A stretch of DNA of 64,000 nt. Source: Coprinellus micaceus (Eukaryota > Basidiomycota > Agaricomycetes > Agaricales > Psathyrellaceae). The DNA is taken from NCBI GenBank assembly GCA_951394405.1, contig OX596334.1, forward strand, positions 1,922,001 to 1,986,000, written 5' to 3'. Below the pieces are notes generated by a model. It saw only the letters and a list, made by a program, of their open reading frames with translations, did not search any database and was not told the DNA's origin. Made by a program: the position numbers and the translations under genes. This document shows, in pieces, positions 44,559 to 55,630 of this stretch (its first letter is position 1; each line of letters opens with the position of its first letter).

Positions 44559-46589
44559 CTAAGCAGAAGGAGAAGTAGGATCATCAAGAGTAATACCAGA
44601 CTCGGCGAGAAAGGCGTTGACCTTAGCCAACTTAGCCTCGGCCTCGGCAAGCTTTTCAGTAGCATCCTTGGCGGTCTCGTTGGCCTCGGTAAGCTCAGTC
44701 TGCAGGTCGGTCTTGGCCTTGCGTTCGGCACGGAGGAGGTTCGCCATCACCTTACTGGCCTGACCGTGGAGTCCTTCCATGGCGCCTTCGGGCCCCTCTC
44801 GAAGTTTCTGTGAACTATAATGCGCAAACGGAGTGGATGATGATGGGTGTTGAACGGCGATGTGTAACCAGCATCGTGTACGCCTTGAGAAATCCTCACA
44901 CTAAAAAGCTAATTAAGCTTCGTTTGCTCGACTGACAAAGCTCGAAACCTACCCTCGTGAAGAGATCGTGGATTGCGACGTTGTAGTACTTGCATCCCTT
45001 GCTCGTATCCGTGAAGACGGGTTTCTTTTCTCTAGTACGGTAGAACACTAGGAGCGGATGTGAGTAGAAATTCGTCTAGAAGGATGGGGTGCTACTCACG
45101 CCCCGCTCGCGAACCCCGCCCCGCCCCCTTGACCATGCCAAAGATGGGATTGGCCAACGAGGGGCGCTGCCGAACACCTCGGCCAGATGTTTCACCCCCT
45201 TCTCCGTCGCTCGGCGTATCGCCTTCGAGTTGTTCATCCTCTAGCCCGTTTCCTTCATCGTTAAGTCTGGGCGACATAATACCTCGTCAATGGCCGACGT
45301 CTTTCCACCGGAAGCAGGGGTTCTTACCTCGAATCTTCGTCGTTGCTTTGTCCTGGATTTGGTGGCGCGGGGATGAAAGCCCCTTCAACGGCGCCGCTGT
45401 TCGAGATAGCAGATTTAGCAGTAAATCGGTAAAAGAGAACGGTCACCTACTTTGATTTCAGCGGGTCGGTCGACGGTTGAGTGCGTGCGTTGGGAGGCAC
45501 CGGAGGGGCGGAGGCTGGGTTGGATGGGGATGTTCCGCTATCGACATTGGGGGCCGGTGGAATGGCGGTTGCTTGAGGCTCTGGCGCGTCGAAGAAGACG
45601 GCGAGGTCAGGGGCTTCTTCGTCCAATATGTCGAAAGCGGCGGGACCAACGCTTGCCTTTACAGCAGTTGACCGAGGCGGATAGGTCGGAGGGGAGGTGT
45701 TGCCAGTGTTGGAGGCAGGGGCGCCGGATGGCACAAAGGCGGGCACGTGCGAGGTGTGGGGGGAGACTTGCGTTTGAGGGGGCGGGTGCCCCCTGAACGC
45801 ATGGGGCGGTGCCCCATATATAGGTGTCGCCACGTGTTGAGGAATGGAGGGAATAGCCCCGGATTGCTGAGGGATCGGGTGAGGGTAGGGGGTATGTGGA
45901 TGCTGGGAGCTGGGAGGAGGATAGTGGGGGACGTGGGGATGGTGTGGGTACTGTGGGGCATAATACCACGATGAAGGGTGGGCACCGACAGGCTGCTGAT
46001 ACGGAGAATAGTGCATTCCTGGTGGCAAGGCACTATGACCAGCAGGGGGCTGGAAGCTCCCAGTGGGAGGGCCGACAACTGCCGGATCATACGAGGGTGG
46101 TATGAGTGGGGCAGTCTGGGTCCCGAAGCCTGAGGGGTGTTCGAGAGGGGTCGCCTGGGCGGCGAGGTTCGTCGAGGGCTGCTCGAGGAACGTTGACGGG
46201 GTACCGGTGCCGCCGTTGGCCCGACCCTTATTAACGGTGGGACGCTCAGCAGTGGGCACGGCCTTGGACGCGGGATTCGTACATGAGGAACAGTAGTCAT
46301 GGCGAGATAGAGGCACTCACGCTTTTCGGTTTGGCGTTCTTTGACTTTCGCTGCTTGTCGGGAGGCGGGGGCATCGACACCTAGAGACGAATTAATGTGA
46401 GGGGATGAGAAGTCCAGTGGCTCGACCTACGTTCGTCTGCTTCATAACCCTCTTTTTCGGAGACGGTGCAGAAGGCTCGGGCTAAAGAGAAAATAGTGCG
46501 TGGGTGGATGAGTCGTAAGTAGGGGAACCTGTACAGAGAAAACAACGTACAGCCTTTCGCTTTCGCGGCGAGGACCGAGTCTCAACCAT
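44559..46589 (-). CDS. Hypothetical proline-rich protein with C-terminal coiled coil
   Basis: Eight exons (high to low): 46551-46589, 46431-46481, 46321-46380, 45451-46262, 45328-45396, 45100-45266, 44953-45047 and 44559-44807, joining to 513 aa. The start gives MVETRSSPRKRKA followed by KKRVMKQTN, a probable nuclear-localisation-type basic region. Residues 50-320 are Pro/His/Tyr/Ser-rich and surely disordered. An acidic stretch (EDEQLEGDTPSDGEGGE) and REKKPVFTDTSKGCKYYN follow. The last 70 residues form a heptad-like coiled coil (LLRAERKAKTDLQTELTEAN, EKLAEAEAKLAKVNAFL). It is divergent from the KDZ-associated-type gene with 281 bp between the ATGs. No family is recognised. Confidence 0.72.
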
Positions 46590-46870
46590 GCCGACAGCAG
46601 ATCTGCCCTGTACGGAGGTTGAGGAGGAATCGGTAGGTCCCTGATTCATCCAAAGCGCGAGCTACTTATCTGGAAAAAAATCTGTGGCCGAGCTTGGCCG
46701 AAGAATCCCGGCGGGGGAAGACCCCAGCGGGCCTTGGTGTGATGGGAGGCCCCGGCTACGGTTGGACGCGTTGCCCAGCTCGATTCCGAAGAATGGGGTG
46801 AGCAGATTGTTGCCGACAACTTCCAGTCTCTTTCACAACCTACACCCATGCACGCCAACTCATCGACCTG
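46590..46870. promoter_or_regulatory. Shared promoter of the proline-rich and KDZ-associated-type genes
   Basis: Only 281 bp separate the two divergent ATGs. The two genes may share regulatory sequence. No TATA box is evident. Confidence 0.45.
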
Positions 46871-49800
46871 ATGACTGACGATAAGAAGCATAGGGTCAAT
46901 TACGGGCGGAAGCGTAGGCGCCAGACCGCCTTCGACGATTCCGATGATGAAAATCCAAACGCCCATACGTTTCCAGCAGAGTTGCTCAAACAAGCCGACG
47001 ACGACGACGATTCACCCACAAAAAAGCAGAGGAAGATATCGTATGCACGCCCGCAGATTAGGAAGGGAACTGGTCTGAACAATAGAGGAGGCCGTGCTGC
47101 CCAGGACCTTCAGGACGAACATCGCATAGCTAGTGTAGCAGAGGTGGACGCCACCTTGGACTCGGTGTCGCCCCATCCAGCAATGCCGAACGACTCCCAC
47201 GCTGAGCCTGAGAACATATCACTTGTTACGGGCGAACTGGAGGAGTCGGAGATCAGGCCAACGCACGACATCCAACTGGACCTTTATATCGAGGCACTTC
47301 GCGCGGGCGTTGTCGAGTTCTCGCATATACACAGCGGGCGCATCTTTGCTGTTGTAGGATGGGACGAACAAAAACGCGAAGCCAAGGTGTTTGTTTTCTT
47401 TTTGACCCCATTGCATCAGTCGTTGATATTGTCTGCGCCGTGCAGGATCGTTGGTATCATCTGGAATACCAAACCCTTGAGGGGGAGGTTTACACTTCCT
47501 GCACATGCAGGATTTCAGGCCCGCAATGTGTCCACAGGCGCTATGCTACTGTCTTCACCATAGGAGACGAATACTCCGGTGCAGAAGGTCTGTGGCACCA
47601 GTTTCCTTCTGTTCATTCAGGCGAAACTAAGCCGTTCTTTATCACCGTTTAGACGATCCACCTGCAGCCAAAATAATATCCCAACGCGTCTTTCCTACTC
47701 AAGGGGTCTTCACAGAGCTCAGCGTTGAGGCTAAGAGCATGTCTGAGTTCAAAAGTCGGGCGATAGTTAGCCATGTTGGCTATGTCCGAGATAACAAGTC
47801 TTGGAAGTGCTACATCGACGGTGAAGGGGACTCTTCGCACTGTCCCCACATTATGGAGGCCTGCAGACTGATTCCGGATCGCTACGAAGAGAGTCTAACG
47901 GGTCCTGTCATACCGAGGAGCGACAGGGCGCGTTCGGTGACTGAGCTCGGTACGTGTTTCATAGATCCTGGTTGCTGCATCTTCCTAACGAGAGACCAAC
48001 AGTGCGGGGACCTGGGACAACTGTGTCCTACCTCCCCATTCGCGTCCCTTGGTGGGCTCGCCTGCCCTCTGACCCGGTCCCTTACCCAGACCGAGGTCCG
48101 TTCGTCCCCCCAAATAACGACTACGTTTTCCGGCTGGATAAGGACTCATCCTGTCGATGTTCAAGCAAGACGCGTACTCGGTACGACGCCAAGAAGCCAA
48201 CGGTCCTTCACCCTTGCAAGGTCTATACTACTGCTGGACTCCATCACCTTCATATCGAACTTCAACGGTGTCCGAGCTGTAAGAAGAATCGTCGAAGATA
48301 CATTGGTCCTGATCCCCGAGCTCTCGGGGTTTTCAACTGGAATAACATTGTGCTTGTGTCGCACGAGATTTTGGACGACTACACGAGCAATTTCACAAGT
48401 TCGGAGACGACTTTCACGACTTGGGTCCTCCTGATTAGTCGACGCTGGAGATACAGCAAGTTTATGGGAGAAGACCTATTCCGTGCCATATGGTTTTCGT
48501 ACGCCTTCCTTCAGCTGTTCGACGACGACATGGTTTGCAGAACCTGCGGCCCTAACCCCGACACCGTAATCTGGGATGGCGTGACGGTGGGGTTCGGCCG
48601 CAACCGCCTGAAGGACTACTTGCGTCCCCCTACCAAAGTTCACGCCGACTCAGTGGTTAGGAGGGGCGCCACTTACGACCCAAAGCAACAACTCCTGACA
48701 AATGCTCAGCTCAGAAAGCGCTTGCGCGGTGTGTTGGAAGGCCCCAACTTGGATTTTATCCTCGAAGCTTCTCCCGACCTGCACCAGGAACATCCAACGC
48801 CCTCCACCTCCAAAATTCCCGAAACTCCTACGCGACTTCCCAGCCCTTCAGCGTACCCGACGCCTCAGGCGACTCCTGGATCCTGGTCGTTCGCCTCGCC
48901 ATCCGCCTTGCCTTCCAATGATGGCGACACGTTCATTGGTGTGACAGACCTCGCTGTCACGCTGTTCCCTTCTGCCCTTCCGCAGGAAGACGTTATCACG
49001 GTCACGTTTCCAACCGCGCCGTCTCTACCAGCTGTCCAAGAGCAGCAGCCGACGCCGATCACACCCCTCAAAGGGAAGGCATCAGAGTTCGGGGCCTCTC
49101 GACAGACTTGGCTGGTCAAGGGTCATCTGGATACTATAGCGTTCGTGACGAACGGCCTCAAGTCGCTGTGCCCGGAACTGGCAGTGTTGTTCGAGAAATA
49201 CTTTGGGGCCGTGGCCTACGCGAGCGGTCGCCGCCCGTCTCCTGTGTGGAAGAATTTCTTCATTCAGGTATTGAGCAATTTCGTGTAGCCATAAACGTTG
49301 CTCATGTGTCACTTCTTAGATTGCGGCTGAGGAGTCGGTGCTTCAGATGGTCAATGCGGAAAGTATGCCGGGCGTATTGTCTTTCTTACGGGAGCCCTCG
49401 ATACGGAATGCTGGGAGGGTGGTCTCGGTACCGGCATTCTACAAGGTCCTCATGCACCGGGAGGGCGGCGCAGACATCAAGCCGATCGCCATCGTGTTGA
49501 AGTGGGTTTATGACGAAGCGCGGAAGACAATGAGGCGATTGACTATGAGAGTGCCTGACAGCCCAATGCTCACCATCGACCACGTCGCTGTTGGCGATGG
49601 CGATACCTTAAATGCGGGCGATTCACTTTCTCTGGTTGAGGATGAGGAGGACGAGGATGAGGTCATGGCAGATCATTGGAGTAAAGTGAGTTTGAACGGT
49701 TCAACTTGCTTGCCAAATTGATCATTGGTTTCTCTAGACAGGTTGCCTTTACTCGATGCCTCAAATTCGTTACCGACCAAAGTATCCCAGCCTCAAGGAC

Positions 49801-50388
49801 CGCAAAAAAGAGACCAACGAACCGAGGGGCGACCGCTGTGGCAAATACTATTCAACGTACGGGAAGAAGAAGCTGACTGGAGGTCTGATGGTATGCTGGT
49901 GCTCCCATAGCATATGCTATGGGTTTCATGCTATACCACAGACTGAAGGGCGCGATGATGTCTTCTCCGCAATGGTTACCAGATGGCCAGTTGCCCCTAA
50001 AACGGTTATTTACGACTTCGCCTGCGCTCTCGGCCCGTATTGCATGCTACGGGAGCCTGTTTTCTTCGGGAAGACGCGGTTTTTGATCGACTACTTCCAC
50101 TCGAACGGGCATACCAAATGTAGCCCGGCATGCTTTCTGTCCCAATACGCTTCTGTGGATACTAGGCTGGTTCCCATCAACTCAAGTGCTGGGGAGTGCG
50201 GCAACAAAGGATTAGGCAGGATTCGCAAAAGTGTGAGTTATATGGGGCAGGATAGGGCGGTGATCTACACGAAGGTCTTCCTTTCGGTGTGGAATCGCAA
50301 TTTATTCCTAGACCCCAAGAAGGGAAGGGGGAAGAGATACGACGAAGCAGAGCCTGTTGAGAACGGTCAAATACCCGTAGCACAGTGA
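46871..50388 (+). CDS. KDZ-transposon-associated type protein with SWIM-like and cysteine-cluster regions
   Basis: Six exons: 46871-47386, 47446-47578, 47632-47949, 48003-49267, 49320-49685 and 49738-50388, joining to 1082 aa with no stop. N-terminus: basic/acidic nuclear-like region. Exon 2 has CTCRISGPQCVHRR, a SWIM-like zinc motif. The middle has CRCSSKTR, ELQRCPSCKKNRRRYIGP and VCRTCGPNPDTVIWDGVTVG, cysteine clusters like the CxC class found with KDZ transposases. After a Pro/Ser linker, the last 220 residues carry CWCSHSICYGFHAIP, VIYDFACALGPYC, FLIDYFHSNGHTKC and SSAGECGNKGLGRIRKSV. This order (YDxxC, FHxxGHxxC, GE) matches the RNase-H-fold core of KDZ transposases. Family knowledge is from memory. 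Whether it is active or domesticated is open; no flanking inverted repeats were found. Confidence 0.75.
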
Positions 50389-50530
50389 TATCCTTCTATG
50401 GGCGCTTGTAGTCTGTACTGCAATCTGAGTTATCCAGCCGGTCATCATTCGGTATTGTTCGCGGGAATCAAAACACTGAACCAGTAACGAAAACTGCCAC
50501 TGAACGTCGCAAATCATCCACCTACTCACC

Positions 50531-52204
50531 ATGACCTCTTCAACTACCCAGACTCAAGGAAACCGCATCGATACTCTTCCCAACGAAACATTGGAAGAAA
50601 TATTTATGCTATCTGGTCAAGGCATCGAGTATCCACTCTGGGGAGAACAAGGAACACAATATGCGTGCTTTCATGGATCGCCTTCTGTGGGTGGCATACC
50701 CCTGGTCTGCGTTCGTTGGCGTAGGCTGTCTCTGGCAATACCGCAACTATGGAATGCATTCCCCGTCTTGTACAACGCCTCCGATCCACGTCGAATTTGC
50801 AATACCGGCTCATTCAAATGGTATCGAAAGTACTCCGAGGGCCAACCGTTGTCCCTCATTATCGCTCCTGAAGCTTGGGTCACGGATAAGCCCAGAGAGA
50901 GTCCGCCAACGAGTCCGATGAACTTGGTGCGACAAGTCGGCCGTATGGCTCCCCGTGTTCAGCACCTCGTGTTCCTTTTGGACGATCGGCAGAAGGTCAG
51001 GCGGACTCGGACTCGTGAAAGTTGTGGCGGATCCCTGACTGACGGCTCGATAGGCAAACGGATACCTGCTCCTCCGTAGACAAGACTGGAAAGGGCTGCA
51101 AAGCATCACAGTTTCAAATCCGGAAGGCACGAGTTACTTCCTCAAGACGGCAGGCTGTTGGAAGGCACCAACGTTGCGTTCCGTCACCGTCCGTCTTGAC
51201 GGTGTCGTTCGATTGAGGGCGGCGATCCTAGTTCAACACCTTGAGCACCTCTCGCTTGAGACGGGTGATGAGGTCACGCCCCTCGCGGTCCTTACTATCC
51301 TCAAAGAAGCCTCTCGTCTGTCCTTCCTCCGCATTAGAATGGACAGTGGTACAAGCGATTTCTTAACAGACGGCTATTCTCAGCCTTCAGAGGTGCCTCC
51401 CCTTCCGCACGTCGAACACCACCACCTTCGCCATTTGGACCTCTACTACGACCACGATCACAGCGAATACAACTTGGGCATTCACAGCAAGCCGTTCGAC
51501 CATTTAAATTTGCCATCGCTGGTACGTTTCGTGTACGCGAGGCGGGGACGTATCACGGAATCGTGCGGGGACGGGCTCTACTGGCTCTGCCGACGAGACA
51601 ACTCAGCTCTCACTTACTTATCGTTAACGAGATTTGTGAATCCCCACCGACTTCGCATCGCACTCAACCGCCTCCCATGTCTCGAAGAATTCAACTATCT
51701 TCTTCCATTTCCCCTCTTTTCCAGCCTGGACGACGACGAGCAGGAGCTTCTCGACGACGAATTCCTTCATTTCCTTGCGGGTGGTGTCGGGGGTCGTATT
51801 CCATGTCCAAATCTCCGGAGGGCTTCCTTCGGTTTTGTGGAGTGGACGCCGGCTGCGCTCGAAAGCCTACTGAGACAAAGGATACATGGTACAGGTGCGA
51901 GTAAGTTACGCCATCGTTTTTGAAGGTTAACTTTTGTTCTAACGTTTACGGGCGAAAAGGTTCTTCGTACCGCGGGCGGCTGGCTAGCCTGAGGGTCGGA
52001 TATTGGTTCCTGGACGAGGCGGCCATGCTGCCTCATATTGCGAGGTTGGTCACCGAGTATTGCAACGCAGATGGCTTTCCAGTGCTCCGCGTCGATGATG
52101 TAAACCTCCCAGAGGAAGCTCTAACTGAGTATGCCTCGCGGGACAGCCTTACATTGGAGGATGTGGTCGCATCGATGGCACGCAGGGCCCCTGAGGAGGA
52201 GTAA
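50531..52204 (+). CDS. F-box protein, three exons
   Basis: Exons 50531-50995, 51054-51900 and 51960-52204 join to 518 aa. The 58-nt first intron removes a stretch that would otherwise break the frame. The F-box is IDTLPNETLEEIFMLSGQG and, after a 30-residue insertion, LVCVRWRRLSLAIPQLWNAF. Leucine-rich repeats follow (LEHLSLETGDEV, LSFLRIRMDSG, LRHLDLYYDHDH, LTYLSLTRFVN, LRRASFGFVEWT), and the C-terminus is acidic. It is a likely SCF adaptor with unknown target. Compared with the F-box genes at 20.5-24.3 kb it has introns and a different repeat region. Confidence 0.85.
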
Positions 52205-52459
52205 TTTCTGGCAGGTGGGACGGAGGTGAATGGGGAGGATGGAGGTCCCCCTTGAAATTTTTACCTTCGCCTACGGTTTTTTATTCTGACAGCCTTAAAA
52301 TGGGTACTGAGCCTTACTGAGGGTGGGGAGTGGTCCGGCACAATCCAACTGGGGGTATGTCATACGGTGGCGATAGTGACCACTGCATGCGCGACTTTGC
52401 ACCAACGACTTGGAAAACAAGTTTGACTCATCCCACCTCTACACATTCTCCTACCGCCC

Positions 52460-53035
52460 ATGACGAGCAACATGACAACCAGGGAAGCCTTAGGGACCAT
52501 CCTTTCTAAACTCGACGAGACGAACGCCAGAATTTCGACCTTGGATGAACGCATGACACGGCTGGCCTACGAAGGAGAGAAAACCCAGACACGACTGGGG
52601 GCTGTCATCAAGGAATACGAAAAGGAGAGAGAGATATGTAGGAACCTCGAAGTGGTGAACACCAACATAACCGAGAAGATCACACGTCTGCGAACGAAGC
52701 TAGTCAACACCTGGGATAGGGTGGATACTCTGATATGGTTGGAGAGGAGGGTAGGTCTCGGGGAGCGACAACTGCAAGCGTTATTGGGACATTGACGTGA
52801 AGAATAGGGCATCGCCGGTGGAGACAAGGCCGTCAAGGAAGAGGAGGAAGATCTGATGGCTTTCAAAAAGGAAGAGGAGGAGGATAAGGAGCCGGAGAGG
52901 GGCGACGGCGGCGGCACCACCACGTACGAAGATAACACGTCCGACTTCGGGGGAGAAGAGGAGGTTGGCGGAGAAGAGGATATGGAGGAGGTTAGCATGC
53001 TACTCTGTGTTTCTGAGTTTGATCGGGAATTCTAG
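52460..53035 (+). CDS. Small coiled-coil protein with acidic tail
   Basis: Two exons (52460-52750, 52808-53035) with a 57-nt intron give 172 aa. The first 97 residues are predicted coiled coil (TILSKLDETNARISTLDERM, IKEYEKEREICRNLEVVN, ITEKITRLRTKLVNTWDRVD). The second exon is very acidic (KEEEEDLMAF, FKKEEEEDKEPERG, GGEEEVGGEEDMEE). If the intron is not removed, the frame stops after 111 codons. No family is recognised; such short coiled-coil/acidic proteins are often lineage-specific. Confidence 0.55.
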
Positions 53036-53919
53036 TGGGATGGTTCATGCATTCGTGGCGCGTATCGTTGAGTCGTGGTTAGGTCTGGTTAGGTGGGAGA
53101 ATAAATTAAGCGCTGGGAACCTCCGGTTGATCTTCGGATCATATACGATAAGGATTCTGGCAGCGAACGAAGATAGATATTGCTTCAAAGATTCTCCGGT
53201 CGCCGGTGAGCTTCGATTCAATTCTATCCGAGCTTGCGAAGAGTTGCCTTTTACGATATATGGGCGCTTATCGAGCGGCTAGCATCGTCGGGATGATGGC
53301 GCGTGATGAGTGAGGGGCGTGATGCGGTAGGTCATCGAAACATATTCCTAGACCGTCACAGAGAGTCGTCTTGAAGTAAAGAAAGGCTGAGAAGGAGCGT
53401 AGAAAGCCCGGAGGATGGAATTCTGTACGCAGATCACAACTCAATTTGGGTGCGCGCCGGGCGTCAGCTCGACGTTGGTACACCATATATGGATGAGAAG
53501 GAGATTCCGCGTTAGTGTGTATATGGTCGACTACGGTGCAGGGGTGGTTCTTAACTGGGATGGATGGATGTACGGAGGCCCGTTTGCGAGATGACTATGT
53601 TACAACTTTGAAAGTGAGTGTAAGATGCTATGCAGTGAGCCAAGAAAGGATGGTATAGAAGATTGAGCAAGCCAAAATATAGGGGGATGTGAGGAGGACA
53701 TGAGTGAGTAATGAACAGTGGGGCAATTATAGGTGATGACAGAACCGTAGTGCTATGTGAACCGGTACTGTGCACCAAGAAAGACGTTACTATACAATCA
53801 AGAGGCATTGACGAAGTCGGACGGGGTTGCTATCACGAAAAGAGAACGGGGAGGGGGAGCGTCAAGAGGAGAGCACGGGCATGGGAACAACGGCGTCGAA
53901 GTGGCTCTTCGAGAGCGTC
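53036..53919. other. Region without a supported gene
   Basis: Open frames on both strands (for example 53551-53808) overlap and look random. From about 53862 to 53919 the minus-strand frame VDLALKTPSKTLSKSHFDA has coding-like third positions and may be an alternative end of the next gene. Confidence 0.4.
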
Positions 53920-54469
53920 TTAGACGGCGTTTTGAGGGCGAGGTCGACGTTGCAGTTCGTGGTGGTGGTGGTGGTGGTGGGGGTAGCCGAGAGATGGATG
54001 GACGCTCCAGGCCGAGCAGGGGTTGGTGACCGGGGGGCGATGGAGGTGGGGTACCGGGGGCGTCGTTTTCGTGGTGCTGGGGCTGAGGGGGTCGACGACG
54101 GAATACGGTGAGAAGGGGAGTATGGTTGATCGTGGAACGAACGGGGCACGCACCTGGGGTTGTCACACCGGGAAGGCGCCGGGCATGTTGACGACAAAGA
54201 CATCGAGCCCGTCCACGTTCCGAAGCTCCCCACCCGCTTCGATGTCCATTTCTCCTGCATTCCAAACTCCTTCACCTTGTACAAGTTGCTCGATGGGTTC
54301 GTGATGCGGCTGCGGAGCATCGTCGCGTCCTCCGAGGATCTGAAGCTCGACGTCGTCGCCGTTTGCGGGGTTGCGCTGGCGTTGGATGGCGCATGGCCTC
54401 CAGAAGCGGTCGAAGAAAGCCCAAGTGAGTACGAGGATGGTGACGGCGACGCCCACGGTGTCGAGAACT
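53920..54469 (-). CDS. C-terminal part of a membrane protein, 5' end lost in gap
   Basis: From the gap edge, the frame VLDTVGVAVTILVLTWAFFD is one transmembrane helix, followed by a hydrophilic tail (DDVELQILGGRDD, GEMDIEAGGELRNVDG). A probable intron (54083-54166) leads to a short Pro/His-rich exon with seven consecutive His, ending at 53920. Splicing is tentative: another frame with coding-like codon use ends at 53862. It is probably a single-pass or multi-pass surface protein with a cytosolic tail. The family cannot be told because the N-terminal part lies in the gap or was never present. Confidence 0.45.
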
Positions 54470-54669
54470 NNNNNNNNNNNNNNNNNNNNNNNNNNNNNNN
54501 NNNNNNNNNNNNNNNNNNNNNNNNNNNNNNNNNNNNNNNNNNNNNNNNNNNNNNNNNNNNNNNNNNNNNNNNNNNNNNNNNNNNNNNNNNNNNNNNNNNN
54601 NNNNNNNNNNNNNNNNNNNNNNNNNNNNNNNNNNNNNNNNNNNNNNNNNNNNNNNNNNNNNNNNNNNNN
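54470..54669. other. Assembly gap (200 N)
   Basis: A second run of exactly 200 N. It separates the membrane-protein fragment from the broken PAF1 copy. Confidence 0.99.
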
Positions 54670-54672
54670 CTG

Positions 54673-54784
54673 CGAACTCGATGCGGACGCCCACGATGAG
54701 CGGGACTCAGCAGAGTCTCCAACATTCCCTACGTATTCTGAGCCCAATTCAACCAGTGCGAAGCTCGACCTCCTCGTGCGGGTG
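54673..54784 (+). pseudogene. Broken copy of the PAF1 5' end (exon 1, intron 1, start of exon 2)
   Basis: This segment aligns with 60384-60516 of the intact PAF1 gene: CGAACTCG, then a shortened leader, CCACGATGAGC, the intron with TCTCCAACATTCC and TTCTGA-CCCAATT, the acceptor CCAG, and GCGAAGCTCGACCTCCTCGT encoding AKLDLLVRV. After GCGGGTG the match ends in the middle of a codon run. Exon 1 differs (MSGTQQ instead of MSVKK). About 95% of the gene is absent, so this is a dead fragment. It starts within four bases of the gap. Confidence 0.85.
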
Positions 54785-55630
54785 TGTCTTTCCGAGTCCT
54801 CCAGCGCTCACTTCCACGGTCCATACATAATACAGTTGGTAATACCAAGTCTACATACTCACTCGGTGTTAGTCGATCTGTTCAGGCGCTGAACGCAGTG
54901 ACGGGGGACAGAGGTAACGAAGGCTCGATATCGATTACTCTCCCTCCGTTGAATGTATAACGATATCGCCACACGTCTGATAGACTGACGAGTGAGGGTG
55001 AGGAGACGTGTTCCACCCAAGGGTCCTGATCCCCAAATCTGACGTTCACACCTCAGACCTTCTTGGCGACACTGCGGCGACAATATTTATTCAGCTGCGC
55101 GGCCTCCATCTTGGTCACTTTGCCCTCGTTCGATGTGAGAGACGAGTTCTTACCATAAATCAACGAACAACGATTTCGGATGGATGCAAACTTTACGAAG
55201 TGCCGCCCCCATCGTGCTCCCCCACCCCCGGGCTTCACGCAAGACAGATATCAGACCCCCCAAACCCTTCAAGGCCCACTGCGTCCTCGTCAAGAGCACC
55301 CAGGCGTAAGCCCGCTCAGCCCAGATCATTCACCAAGTTCGATCCACAATTCTTCGACATACATTAACTTGACCTCCTTTTTTCCGCTTCCAGGAAGGAG
55401 TCTCGGGAAAATATCAGGGCACCCAAGGTAGCCCTCGCAATCCTTGCCTAGTTGGGCTGTTGTTCGGTGGCCCAACGGAGCCAAATAGAGCCATAACAAA
55501 GGAACTGCATAACTTCACGGGCGCTCGAGTCGAGTGGCTAAAAAGCCCCTTGACTTCTCCCCTCCACTCAGCCTTCCGATCCAGTGGTGAGTGTGCTCGC
55601 CATCTTTCTTCAGTATTTTAACCAGCTCTT
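54785..55630. other. Intergenic region with a short dispersed repeat
   Basis: 54796-54870 is related to 14842-14920, beside HNH-like copy 1. The rest (54.9-55.6 kb) shows only overlapping short frames; the last part is the leader of the next F-box-like gene. Confidence 0.55.

Noticed and set aside
54371..54892. Plus-strand open frame running through the second N gap
   Set aside because: Only its last third has meaning (the PAF1 fragment); the rest is opposite to a better minus-strand frame or is N.
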